DNA of 15,814 bases from JBBFMJ01 sp037441225 (GCA_037441225.1 JBBISU010000071.1:1-15814); one strand, 5' to 3'; positions 7,646 to 14,936 are shown, counted from the stretch's first letter. The notes: generated by a model not told the origin, from the letters alone. Numbers and translations are program-made.

Positions 7646-8137
7646 ATGAAAAGAAGATTTATGAATGATTGGTTTTATGGAAGATTAAAAGGGCTTGGAT
7701 GCAGGATGACCCAGGCAAGGGATATAATTTTAGAAATTTTAAAAAAAGAAAAACACTTATCTGCTGAAGAAATTTATTTTAAAATCCATAAAGAATACCC
7801 AAATATTGGAATTGCAACTGTTTACAGGACTTTAAACCTTCTTGTAACTATGGGGATTTTATTAAAAAGGGATTTTGGAGATGGAAAGGGAAGGTATGAA
7901 CTTATAGATGAAAAAGAAGAAGATCACCACCATCATTTGATTTGTATCTCCTGTGGAAAGATTATTGAATACAGGGATTTTATGGAAGAAGAAGTAAATT
8001 TTCTCAAAAGTTTAGAAAAAATTTTATCTGAAAAATATGATTTTGAAATTAAAGATCACTTAATTAATTTTTATGGTCTTTGTAAAAAATGTAAAAATTT
8101 TATAGAGAAAGGAGGTGATAAAGATGCCTTATGGTGA
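7646..8137 (+). CDS. fur: Fur-family metal-responsive transcriptional regulator
   Basis: This is a 163-residue ferric uptake regulator family protein. The N-terminal winged helix includes MTQARDIILEIL and the recognition-helix signature GIATVYRTLNLL. The dimerization domain holds the His-rich metal site (EEDHHHHLICISCGK, His94-His97) and two CxxC pairs (Cys100/Cys103 and Cys146/Cys149) expected to hold a structural zinc. The upstream operator is Fur-like rather than Zur-like, which favours iron sensing; PerR-type peroxide sensing cannot be excluded from sequence alone. The ATG at 7646 is taken as the start although no clear Shine-Dalgarno site precedes it; a second ATG at 7661 would only remove five residues. 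The predicted leader is about 27 bases. The 3' end overlaps the DUF5320 gene by 14 bases, so the regulator is the first gene of the operon it should control. Confidence 0.93.
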   Translation: MKRRFMNDWFYGRLKGLGCRMTQARDIILEILKKEKHLSAEEIYFKIHKEYPNIGIATVYRTLNLLVTMGILLKRDFGDGKGRYELIDEKEEDHHHHLICISCGKIIEYRDFMEEEVNFLKSLEKILSEKYDFEIKDHLINFYGLCKKCKNFIEKGGDKDALW

Positions 8138-8309
8138 TAGAACAGGTCCTTTAGGTTACGGACCAAAAACAGGGAGAGGGATGGGGTATTGCTCTGGTTT
8201 TCCTTATCCCGGTTATATGAACCCTTCCTTTGTAAGGGGCTATTTTTACTGGGGTGCAAGGGGTAGGGGCTGGAGGAACTGGTATTACGCAACTGGTCTT
8301 CCTGGATAG
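8124..8309 (+). CDS. DUF5320-type Gly/Tyr-rich protein, interrupted by an in-frame TAG
   Basis: This 61-residue product matches the start of a small protein family (DUF5320) found in anaerobes near NifX and MinD/ferredoxin genes. Recognisable segments are MPYGDRTGPLGYGPKTGRGM, GYCSGF, PGYMNP and RGWRNWYYATGLPG. The ATG at 8124 is preferred over the in-frame GTG at 8115 because AAGGAGGT at 8109-8116 sits seven bases upstream and most relatives start with MPxGD. It then meets TAG at 8307-8309. In the relatives I recall, LPG is followed by Trp, so TAG probably replaces TGG. The same frame continues for 57 sense codons (next entry). The function is unknown; a metal-handling or Fe-S-related role is suggested only by context. 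Confidence 0.8.
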   Translation: MPYGDRTGPLGYGPKTGRGMGYCSGFPYPGYMNPSFVRGYFYWGARGRGWRNWYYATGLPG

Positions 8310-8483
8310 ATGAGAGCAGGTATGGGTTATCCTGCCTTTGGCTATGCACCTTATCCTTTTGCACCTGAAATTTCTGCAAAAGAAGAAATGGAAATCTTAA
8401 AAAAACAAGCAGAGTTTCTCAAAAATCAGTTAAAGGAAATTGAAGAGCAAATAAGCGTATTAGGAAAAGCAAAAGAAAAATAA
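8310..8483 (+). pseudogene. C-terminal part of the DUF5320 gene, downstream of the in-frame TAG
   Basis: Directly after the TAG, and in the same frame, an ATG opens 57 codons ending at TAA 8481-8483. The translation begins MRAGMGYPAFGYAPYPF and ends with a charged coiled-coil segment (ISAKEEMEILKKQAEFLKNQ and on to VLGKAKEK). Both are what the C-terminal half of a DUF5320 protein looks like. The segment is either a dead fragment made by a single G-to-A change, or is still translated by re-initiation at the TAGATG junction or by read-through. TAG ends other genes here (9441-9443, 14934-14936), so a reassigned code is not a good explanation. No separate Shine-Dalgarno site is evident. Confidence 0.7.
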
Positions 8484-8516
8484 AATTTAAGGAGGTCCAA
8501 TCCCTCTTTAAATTTT
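8482..8516 (+). other. RNA hairpin between the DUF5320 and NifX-type genes
   Basis: AAAATTTAAGGAGG (8482-8495) can pair with CCTCTTTAAATTTT (8503-8516) as an unbroken 14-bp stem with one G-U pair and a 7-base loop. The left arm contains a perfect AAGGAGG, which would be buried in the stem. The separate AAAGGAG used by the next gene (8518-8524) begins right after the stem. No T-run follows, so a classical terminator is unlikely. An mRNA-processing, stability or translational-control structure is more plausible. The structure is seen by base pairing only. Confidence 0.55.
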
Positions 8517-8529
8517 GAAAGGAGAAAAA

Positions 8530-9231
8530 ATGAAAATTGCAATTTCAACAGAAGGAAATTATGTATCAGAGCACTTTGGGAGGTGTCCTTATTTTACAAT
8601 TTTTGAAGTAAACAATGGAAAAATATTAAAAAAAGAAGTCATTCGAAATATTGAACACTCCCCCGGTGCAGTTCCAAAATTTTTAAAAGAAAAAGGTGTT
8701 GATTTAATAATTGCTGGTGGAATGGGAAGGAAGGCAACGGAGATTTTTAACCAATATGGAATTGATTTTATTGTTGGAGTGAGCGGAGATGTTGATGAAA
8801 TAATTTCAAATTTTATAGAAGGAAAATTAAAAATTGAAGATGGGTTAAAGGAGCCCTGTTCAGGAGGGCATAAAGAAGAAAGATGCCATAAAGAAGAAGA
8901 GGGAGAAGAAATAATCTGTATAACTTCTAAAGGGAATGACTTAAATTCTAAGGTAGATGAAAGATTTGGCAGGTGTAATTATTTCTTATTTATTAACTTA
9001 AAAGATTTGAGTTATGAGGCAGTGGAAAACCCATACAAAGAAGCACAAAGTGGAGCAGGAATAAGGGCAGTTAAAATTTTGACAGATAGAGGTGTTAAAA
9101 CATTGCTTACAGGAAACCTTGGGACAAATGCAAGTGAAGCATTGAAAGCAGCAAAAGTAAAAGTACACTTGGATGTCAGTGGTACAGTAAAAGATGTAAT
9201 AGAAAAATTTAAGAGAAAGGAGCTTTTATGA
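8530..9231 (+). CDS. Tandem NifX-type (dinitrogenase Fe-Mo cofactor biosynthesis family) protein
   Basis: This 233-residue protein contains two copies of the NifX/NafY-type domain, which in known members binds nitrogenase cofactor precursors or, in the orange protein ORP, a Mo-Cu-S cluster. Domain 1 spans about 1-105 and domain 2 about 127-233. Each has the hallmark strand-loop: SEHFGRCPYF (Cys19) and DERFGRCNYF (Cys149). AGGMGRKATEIF matches TGNLGTNASEAL in copy two. The linker is rich in metal-ligand residues: Cys110, His114, Cys119, His120 and Cys130. The ATG at 8530 is chosen because AAAGGAG (8518-8524) precedes it; a TTG at 8515 would place the site inside the gene. No NifB, NifE/N or nitrogenase gene is in the window, so a role in nitrogen fixation itself is not implied. 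The stop overlaps the next start (ATGA). Confidence 0.88.
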   Translation: MKIAISTEGNYVSEHFGRCPYFTIFEVNNGKILKKEVIRNIEHSPGAVPKFLKEKGVDLIIAGGMGRKATEIFNQYGIDFIVGVSGDVDEIISNFIEGKLKIEDGLKEPCSGGHKEERCHKEEEGEEIICITSKGNDLNSKVDERFGRCNYFLFINLKDLSYEAVENPYKEAQSGAGIRAVKILTDRGVKTLLTGNLGTNASEALKAAKVKVHLDVSGTVKDVIEKFKRKELL

Positions 9232-9443
9232 GTATGAATTTTAAAGGATCAGGCAGAGGAGGTGGAAGGGGTCAGGGAGGAGGACAGGGTGGTGGTAGAA
9301 AAGGGAGGATGGGAGGAAAAATGAGAGGTCCATCGGGCGATTGTGTTTGCCCAAATTGTGGAAAAAGGGTTCCTCATAAAATAGGAGTTCCCTGCACTAC
9401 TTTGGAATGCCCTGATTGTGGAACAAGGATGATTAGAGAATAG
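9228..9443 (+). CDS. Gly-rich N-terminus, C-terminal zinc-ribbon small protein
   Basis: This 71-residue protein has a flexible Gly/Arg/Gln-rich first half (residues 6-34, with runs such as GRGGGRGQGGGQGGGRKGR). Its second half is Cys-rich: Cys39, CPNC (41-44), Cys56 and CPDC (61-64). The latter resembles a rubredoxin-like or zinc-ribbon fold. Similar small proteins occur next to NifX-type and MinD/ferredoxin genes in anaerobes; their function is not established. AAAGGAG at 9216-9222 lies five bases before the ATG at 9228; a second ATG at 9234 is also possible. The ATGA overlap with the NifX-type gene indicates coupled translation and hence matched amounts of the two proteins. Confidence 0.8.
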   Translation: MSMNFKGSGRGGGRGQGGGQGGGRKGRMGGKMRGPSGDCVCPNCGKRVPHKIGVPCTTLECPDCGTRMIRE

Positions 9444-9447
9444 TTTT

Positions 9448-10290
9448 ATGATAATTTCCATTGCCAGTGGAAAAGGAGGAACAGGTAAGACAACTGTTGC
9501 AACTTCTTTAGCACTTTCCTTAGAGGAAGAAATTCAGTTTTTGGATTGTGATGTAGAAGAACCAAATGCACATATATTTTTAAAACCAGATTTTTTTAAA
9601 AAAGAAAGTGTAAAAATAGAGATTCCTCAAATTGATTTTTCAAAGTGTGATTTTTGTGGAAAATGTGCTGAAAATTGTGCTTTTAATGCCATCCTTGTCT
9701 TTAAGGATAAAGTATTAATATTTGAAAATTTATGTCATAGTTGTGGGGGTTGCAAGTTAATTTGTCCCAGAAGTGCTATATCATTTGGGGAAAAAGAAAT
9801 TGGAGTTGTAAATTATGGAAATTTCAATGGTTCTACCTTTGTCAATGGCTATCTAAATCTAAAGGAGCCAATGCCGGGACCAGTGATAAAAAAAGTTAAA
9901 GATTTCATAGATGAGAAAAAATTAGTTATCATTGATTCGCCTCCGGGGACTTCCTGTCCAATGGTTAATTCAGTTGAAGGAATTGATTATTGTTTGCTTG
10001 TGACAGAACCAACTCCTTTTGGGCTAAATGATTTATCTCTGGCAGTAAGTGTTTTGAGAAAATTAAATATTCCTTTTTCAGTAATAATAAACTTAGCAGA
10101 TATTGGAAATGATGATGTTGAAAGATATTGCAGGAATGAAAAAATAGAAATCCTGATGAAAATTCCTTTCTCAAAAAAAATTTCTTCGGGTTATTCAAAA
10201 GGTATTCCTTTGATTGAAGTATTTGATTCTTATAAAGACAAATTTAAACTTTTAATTGAAAAAATTAATAAAAGGAGTTTAAAATTATGA
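9448..10290 (+). CDS. MinD-superfamily P-loop ATPase with inserted 2x[4Fe-4S] ferredoxin domain (first copy)
   Basis: This 280-residue soluble ATPase belongs to the ParA/MinD superfamily group with a ferredoxin insert (COG1149). The deviant Walker A motif is SGKGGTGKTT (residues 7-16, signature Lys9 and catalytic Lys14). DCDVEEPNAH follows, then the inserted ferredoxin: Cys67/70/73/77 and Cys96/99/102/106, enough for two 4Fe-4S clusters. The switch region is IIDSPPGTSCPM and the base-recognition region VTEPTPFGL. The first cluster's last Cys lacks the usual following Pro. By analogy with Mrp/NBP35 and the ORP cluster ATPases, a role in nucleotide-dependent Fe-S or metal-cluster handling is likely; the target is unknown. 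Relatives typically come in pairs, and the second copy is at 14088-14936. Its stop overlaps the next start (ATGA). Confidence 0.92.
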   Translation: MIISIASGKGGTGKTTVATSLALSLEEEIQFLDCDVEEPNAHIFLKPDFFKKESVKIEIPQIDFSKCDFCGKCAENCAFNAILVFKDKVLIFENLCHSCGGCKLICPRSAISFGEKEIGVVNYGNFNGSTFVNGYLNLKEPMPGPVIKKVKDFIDEKKLVIIDSPPGTSCPMVNSVEGIDYCLLVTEPTPFGLNDLSLAVSVLRKLNIPFSVIINLADIGNDDVERYCRNEKIEILMKIPFSKKISSGYSKGIPLIEVFDSYKDKFKLLIEKINKRSLKL

Positions 10291-13214
10291 AAGGTTCTAT
10301 TTTGGTAGTCGGTTCTGGCCCAGCAGGAATGAAAGCAAGTTATGAACTTCTACAAAAGGGCTTTAAGGTATATTTATGTGAGGAAAAGCCAACAATAGGT
10401 GGAAAAATGGCTCAAATAGACAAGATGTTTCCAACAAATGAATGTGCTACTTGTACTGCATTACCTTTGATGCTTGAACTCACAAATAACCCTAATTTAA
10501 ATGTGCTTGCTTTTACCGATATAAAAAATGTTGAAGGTTCAGCAGGCGATTTTAAAGTTAAGTTGGTCAAAAAACCAAGATATGTAAATCCATTAAAGTG
10601 TACTGCTTGTACTGATTGTTTTGCTGTATGTCCTGTTTCTTCAGTTCCAATGGATTTCAATTTTGGAAGGGGAAGCACAAAGGCAATCTTTTTTTATTCT
10701 CCTTTTCCTCCAAGGAAGGCATTGATTAATCCTGAAAAATGTGATTACTTATTAAAAGGAAAATGTGGAGAAAAAGAAATTCCGCCTTGCGTTGAGGCCT
10801 GCCAACCAGATGCAATTGATTTCCAGCAAAAGCCGCAGGAAATAGAGATTAATGTTGGTGCAATTGTTTTAGCATATGGAGCAGATGAATTAAAGGATGG
10901 TTTAATTAAATATGGTTATGGCAAGTACCCTCATATATTTACATCCCTTGAATTTGAAAGAATATTATCTGGTTTAGGTCCTACTGCTGGAGTTCTTAAA
11001 AGAGATGATGGTAAAATCCCAAAGACCATTACTTTTATTCTTACTGATAATACTTCTCCTGTATATTTTATGCATCTTATTTCTGAAGCATGGGGAAGTA
11101 TTGAAAAACACAAAGATGTTAATGTATTTATATTGCACGAACATATTTTATTTCAGAAAAATTCCTATGAAAATTATTATAAAAAATCAATTGAAGCAGG
11201 TGTCAAGTTTATATCTGTAAATTCTAAAGATGAAATAGAAGTAACTGGAGAAAAAGATGGTGGCATAAATATTACTTTTGTCAAAGATGATGAAAAAAAT
11301 ATTATAAATACAGATATGTTAATTTTATCGTCTTCTCTTAAGGTTTCTCTAAAATCAAAAAAAATAGAGGAATTGTTTGGTTTTAAAAAAGAATCAATGA
11401 CTGTAAAAACCTCAAAAGAAGGAATTTATCTCTGTGGCACAGCAAATTCAATAATGGGGATTGATGATGCTATTGCCCAAGCATGTTCAGCTGCCTCTAA
11501 TTGCAGTGAGATTTTGTATTCTGTCAGGGGATCTGAAACTGTAGTTGCTCCAGAAAAGGAATTTATACCTGTAAATCCCAAAGATGAACCATCAATTGCA
11601 GTGGTTATTTGTGAGTGCGGTTTAAACATAAAAGGTTTATTAAATATGGAAGAACTTGTTAAATATACTGAATCTCTGCCATATGTAAAGAAAGTTGAAG
11701 TTACTCCTTTTGGATGTGATGGAATTAAAATAAAAGAGCTAATAAATACAAAAAAATATAATAGAATTGTAATGGGCGCTTGTTCACCAAAAACTCATGA
11801 GGCATTGTTTAGCATGCATTCGGAAAATGCAGGATTGAATAGGTTTTTAGTTGAGATAGTTAACATAAGAAACCATTGCACCTGGGTTCATTCAAAAGAC
11901 AGAGGGGAGGCAACAGAAAAAGCAAAAAATCTTATGAGGATGGGTGTGAAAAGAGCCCAGATGCTGGAATCTTTAAATGATATTACAATACCTATAAAAC
12001 AAAACTGCCTTGTAATTGGTGGAAATTTAAGTGGAATATCATGTGCTTTAAAACTTTCTAATATGGGATTTTTAACCTTTTTAGTAGAAGATAGTTTAAA
12101 TTTTCTAAAAGAAATTGACACAAGCAATTCCTTAATAAAAGAATTGCTTGAAAATTTCAGGAATGCTAAAAATATAAAGGTTTTTGAAGGAGCAAAAATT
12201 GGCAATGTAAAAGGTTTTATAGGAAATTATTCTGTGGAAATATTAAAGACGGAAGGAAAAGAAGAATTAGAAGTTGGAAGTATTGTTATAGCAACAAATA
12301 AGGATATGAGAGGACCTGAAAATGACTTTGAAAAAAATTTAGCATTACAAAGAGATGAAAAAAACCACTTTATTCCGTCACTTGGAATATTAAACATATT
12401 TGACACAAATACGGATGGAACATTTATATGTGGTTCTGCAAGGAAAGAAACAATCGGATTTTTTGATGAGATTATGGAGGGTGAAGCTGTCTCATCTCGT
12501 GTATCAAACATTATATTTAAGGATAGAATATTAAAATCTCCAGCCATTTCTTTTGTAATAGATGAAAATTGCGATGGTTGTGCTTATTGTATTGAGCCAT
12601 GCCCATCTCATGCTTTAACGCTTATTGAATACTTGCAAAATAATTCAATCAAAAAAACAGTTGAAGTCAATCAAGCAGTTTGCAAAGGATGTGGAATTTG
12701 TATGGCAACTTGTCCAAAGAATGGAATTTTTGTAAGAAATTTTAAACCAGAGTATTTTAATGCAATGTCTGAAACATTGAATGAAATTCCTACAAAAAAA
12801 GAAGAATTTAAGCCAGTAATTTTAACTTTTTGTTGTAATTGGTGTTCTTATGCTGCAGCAGACGCAGCAGGAACAGCACGTCTCCAATATCCCTCTGATA
12901 TTCACATAGTAAGAGCAATGTGCACAGGAATGATTCATTCAAATATGATAATGGATCCTTTAATCAAAGGATGGGCAGATGGTGTTTTGGTATGTGGTTG
13001 TCATATAGGTGATTGTCATTATCAGGAGGGAAATAAAAAAGCACAGGCAAGGGCAGATGCTATTAAATTAATGTTAGATGATTTTGGGATAGAACAGGAG
13101 AGATTTCGTCTGGAGTGGGTCTCAGCATCTGAAGCTTCAAAATTTTCAAAAATTGCAGAAGAAATGTCTGATACTATTAAAAAACTTGGACCAAATCCAT
13201 TCAGGAGTAAATAA
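10287..13214 (+). CDS. HdrA-type FAD/Fe-S oxidoreductase fused to an MvhD domain
   Basis: This is a 975-residue cytosolic electron-transfer protein. Residues 1 to about 435 are an HdrA-like FAD domain (VVGSGPAG at 7-14, EEKPTIGGKMAQIDKMFP) carrying Cys105/108/111/115 and a second, atypically spaced set, Cys152/160/168/172. Residues about 440-590 match the N-terminal HdrA segment (CECGLNIKG, MGACSPKTHE, HCTWVHS). Residues about 590-750 are a second nucleotide-binding-like fold (LVIGGNLSG) whose third motif Gly is Asn. Two classic 4Fe-4S motifs follow at Cys762/765/768/772 and Cys799/802/805/809. Residues about 838-960 are an MvhD domain with Cys849/850/853, Cys879, Cys903/905 and Cys910 (CGCHIGDCHY). 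In HdrA/Mvh and Qmo systems these parts pass electrons between ferredoxin, hydrogenase or quinone partners and disulfides. No HdrB, HdrC or hydrogenase is present here. AAGGAG precedes the ATG. Confidence 0.92.
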   Translation: MKGSILVVGSGPAGMKASYELLQKGFKVYLCEEKPTIGGKMAQIDKMFPTNECATCTALPLMLELTNNPNLNVLAFTDIKNVEGSAGDFKVKLVKKPRYVNPLKCTACTDCFAVCPVSSVPMDFNFGRGSTKAIFFYSPFPPRKALINPEKCDYLLKGKCGEKEIPPCVEACQPDAIDFQQKPQEIEINVGAIVLAYGADELKDGLIKYGYGKYPHIFTSLEFERILSGLGPTAGVLKRDDGKIPKTITFILTDNTSPVYFMHLISEAWGSIEKHKDVNVFILHEHILFQKNSYENYYKKSIEAGVKFISVNSKDEIEVTGEKDGGINITFVKDDEKNIINTDMLILSSSLKVSLKSKKIEELFGFKKESMTVKTSKEGIYLCGTANSIMGIDDAIAQACSAASNCSEILYSVRGSETVVAPEKEFIPVNPKDEPSIAVVICECGLNIKGLLNMEELVKYTESLPYVKKVEVTPFGCDGIKIKELINTKKYNRIVMGACSPKTHEALFSMHSENAGLNRFLVEIVNIRNHCTWVHSKDRGEATEKAKNLMRMGVKRAQMLESLNDITIPIKQNCLVIGGNLSGISCALKLSNMGFLTFLVEDSLNFLKEIDTSNSLIKELLENFRNAKNIKVFEGAKIGNVKGFIGNYSVEILKTEGKEELEVGSIVIATNKDMRGPENDFEKNLALQRDEKNHFIPSLGILNIFDTNTDGTFICGSARKETIGFFDEIMEGEAVSSRVSNIIFKDRILKSPAISFVIDENCDGCAYCIEPCPSHALTLIEYLQNNSIKKTVEVNQAVCKGCGICMATCPKNGIFVRNFKPEYFNAMSETLNEIPTKKEEFKPVILTFCCNWCSYAAADAAGTARLQYPSDIHIVRAMCTGMIHSNMIMDPLIKGWADGVLVCGCHIGDCHYQEGNKKAQARADAIKLMLDDFGIEQERFRLEWVSASEASKFSKIAEEMSDTIKKLGPNPFRSK

Positions 13215-13215
13215 T

Positions 13216-13650
13216 ATGTCAGAAGAAAAAGATGAATACAGTAAAAAAGCAAAGGAATTACAGGATTTGATACTTGAAGAGGCAAAGAAAAATTATTCAG
13301 AAAAAGCAATTCAGCATTTTATGAACCCTAAAAATTTAGGCAAAATGAACAATCCAAATGGATTTGCATCTGTAAAAGGAAAATGTGGAGATACAATGGA
13401 AATTTATATTAAAGTACAAGATGAAAAAATTTCAGATATTCTTTTTTATACTGATGGTTGTGGAGTGACAATTTCGTGTGCTTCTTTTATTACAACCCTG
13501 GCAAAAGGAAAAACTATCAAAGATGCTTTAAAGATTTCTGCAAATGATATTGTGGATGAATTTCAACTTTCAAAAGTTGACACACATTGTGCTATATTAG
13601 CTGTTTTAACTTTATATAGCGCAATCTCTGATTATATATTGAAAAGGTGA
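13216..13650 (+). CDS. NifU/IscU-type iron-sulfur cluster scaffold protein
   Basis: This 144-residue scaffold assembles Fe-S clusters before transfer to target proteins. The three scaffold cysteines are present: Cys57 in GKCGD, Cys81 in DGCGV and Cys124 in THCA. Asp59 of KCGD, which helps cluster release in IscU, is conserved. An additional Cys87 (TISCAS) lies six residues after Cys81. The protein has about 30 charged residues before the conserved start (SEKAIQHFMNPKNLGKM) and lacks the Nfu-like C-terminal domain of full-length NifU. CAGGAG at 13202-13207 precedes the ATG at 13216, which begins one base after the HdrA-MvhD stop; upstream in-frame starts lie inside that gene and have no such site. 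No cysteine desulfurase lies in the window, so the sulfur source must be elsewhere. Confidence 0.93.
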   Translation: MSEEKDEYSKKAKELQDLILEEAKKNYSEKAIQHFMNPKNLGKMNNPNGFASVKGKCGDTMEIYIKVQDEKISDILFYTDGCGVTISCASFITTLAKGKTIKDALKISANDIVDEFQLSKVDTHCAILAVLTLYSAISDYILKR

Positions 13651-13656
13651 TTGTAA

Positions 13657-14091
13657 ATGAAAATTAAACCAATTGGTATAATTCATACTCCTTTAAAGAA
13701 AAAAAAAGATACCCCAATTCAATCTTCTTTTTCTTCTGTTGAAGGAAAAGTTGTTTTATTTAAAGAATTTGAAGAGGGTCTTGATGGAATTGAAGGTTTT
13801 TCTCATATAATTTTAATTTATAAATTTCATAAATCAAAGGGATATAAATTAAAGGTAGTTCCATTTTTAGATGATAAACCAAGGGGCTTGTTTACTACAA
13901 GATATCCAAGAAGACCAAACCAGATTGGTTTAAGCGTTGTAAAACTAGTGAAAAGAAAGAAAAATATTTTATTTGTGGAAGGAATTGACGCATTAGACGG
14001 CACCCCCCTCCTTGATATCAAGCCCTATGTTCCATCTTTTAATCCAGAAGGAAAAATAAAAATTGGCTGGCTTGAAGGAAAGGTAAAATGA
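13657..14091 (+). CDS. trmO: tRNA (N6-threonylcarbamoyladenosine(37)-N6)-methyltransferase TrmO
   Basis: TrmO (formerly TsaA/YaeB) methylates t6A at position 37 of certain tRNAs, using S-adenosylmethionine in a single-sheet beta-barrel fold. The 144 residues carry the family signatures: PIGIIHTP (5-12), IEGFSHI (45-51), the diagnostic RGLFTTRYPRRPNQIGLS (76-93) and DALDGTPLLDIKPY (111-124). The E. coli protein is longer at its C-terminus; this size is common among anaerobes and archaea. AAAAGGTGA at 13642-13650 is the ribosome-binding site and includes the stop of the scaffold gene. The end overlaps the second MinD/ferredoxin gene by four bases (ATGA). Its place inside an Fe-S/metal operon is odd for a tRNA enzyme. 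A divergent substrate is possible, but the motifs look orthodox. Confidence 0.92.
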   Translation: MKIKPIGIIHTPLKKKKDTPIQSSFSSVEGKVVLFKEFEEGLDGIEGFSHIILIYKFHKSKGYKLKVVPFLDDKPRGLFTTRYPRRPNQIGLSVVKLVKRKKNILFVEGIDALDGTPLLDIKPYVPSFNPEGKIKIGWLEGKVK

Positions 14092-14936
14092 AGCAAATTG
14101 TTGTAGTAAGTGGAAAAGGGGGAACTGGAAAGACATTTTTGACTGCTTCTCTTTGTGCAATATCAGAAAATAGTTGTTTTGCTGACTGTGATGTAGATGC
14201 AGCAAACCTTTATATCTTATTGAAGCCAGAAGTAAAAGAAATTTATCCTTTCTTTGGAAGGGATAAAGCAATAATTTTAAAAGATAAATGTTCAAAATGT
14301 GGAATGTGCATAGAATTATGTAAATTTAATGCAATTGATCAAAATTATGAGATTTCTGACTTCTTATGCGAAGGTTGCAAAGTTTGTTACAACTTTTGTC
14401 CGGAGAAGGCAATTGAATTAAAAGAAAATAAAGCAGGTGATTATTATTTTGGTTTAACAAAATATGGAGAAATGGTCTATGGAATACTTGGAGTTGCCCA
14501 AGAAACTGGAGGCAAACTTGTCTCAAAGATAAGGGAAAAATTAAAGAAGATGGCAGAAGAAAAGAAAAGGAAATATTTAATAATTGATGGTCCACCCGGA
14601 ATTGGTTGTCCGGTTATATCTTCAATTGTTGGAACTTCTCTTGTTTTAGTTGTGACAGAACCATCCATTTCTGGAATTGAAGATATGAAGAGGGTTACAG
14701 AACTTGCCTTAGGTATGAAAATAGAAGTAAAAGTTGTTATTAACAAATTTGATATAAATCTGGAAAATACAAAAATAATAGAAGATTATTGTAAGGATAA
14801 AAGGATTGAGGTCTTAGAAAAAATCCCCTACTCTAAAAAGGTAGTTAAATCAATTTTAAATTGCAAGCCCTATGTGGAAGTTTACAATGATGAAATTAAA
14901 GAAAAAATAATATCAATCTGGGAAAAAATAAAATAG
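14088..14936 (+). CDS. MinD-superfamily P-loop ATPase with inserted 2x[4Fe-4S] ferredoxin domain (second copy)
   Basis: This 282-residue protein is a paralogue of the ATPase at 9448-10290, clearly diverged. Walker A is SGKGGTGKTF (residues 8-17, Lys10 and Lys15). DCDVDAANLY follows, then the ferredoxin insert with Cys68/71/74/78 and Cys94/97/100/104. The switch motif is IIDGPPGIGCP and the later region VTEPSISGIEDM. As in the first copy, the first cluster's fourth Cys is not followed by Pro. In the ORP gene cluster of Desulfovibrio two such ATPases also occur together, so a heterodimer of the two copies is a reasonable hypothesis. It starts within the trmO stop (ATGA) and is followed after eight bases by the FmdB-like gene. 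Confidence 0.92.
   Translation: MKQIVVVSGKGGTGKTFLTASLCAISENSCFADCDVDAANLYILLKPEVKEIYPFFGRDKAIILKDKCSKCGMCIELCKFNAIDQNYEISDFLCEGCKVCYNFCPEKAIELKENKAGDYYFGLTKYGEMVYGILGVAQETGGKLVSKIREKLKKMAEEKKRKYLIIDGPPGIGCPVISSIVGTSLVLVVTEPSISGIEDMKRVTELALGMKIEVKVVINKFDINLENTKIIEDYCKDKRIEVLEKIPYSKKVVKSILNCKPYVEVYNDEIKEKIISIWEKIK

Noticed and set aside
8307..8309. TAG read as a sense codon through code reassignment or pyrrolysine
   Set aside because: TAG serves as the ordinary stop of the genes ending at 9443 and 14936, and no other gene here has an internal TAG. A nonsense change, re-initiation or local read-through is simpler.
8530..9231. Evidence for nitrogen fixation
   Set aside because: NifX-type domains, a NifU-like scaffold and MinD-like ATPases occur widely in non-fixing anaerobes, and no nitrogenase, NifB or NifEN gene is present in the window.
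11888..12547. Minus-strand open frames inside the HdrA-MvhD gene
   Set aside because: They are shadows of a strongly supported gene with intact cofactor motifs, without promoters, Shine-Dalgarno sites or recognisable domains.
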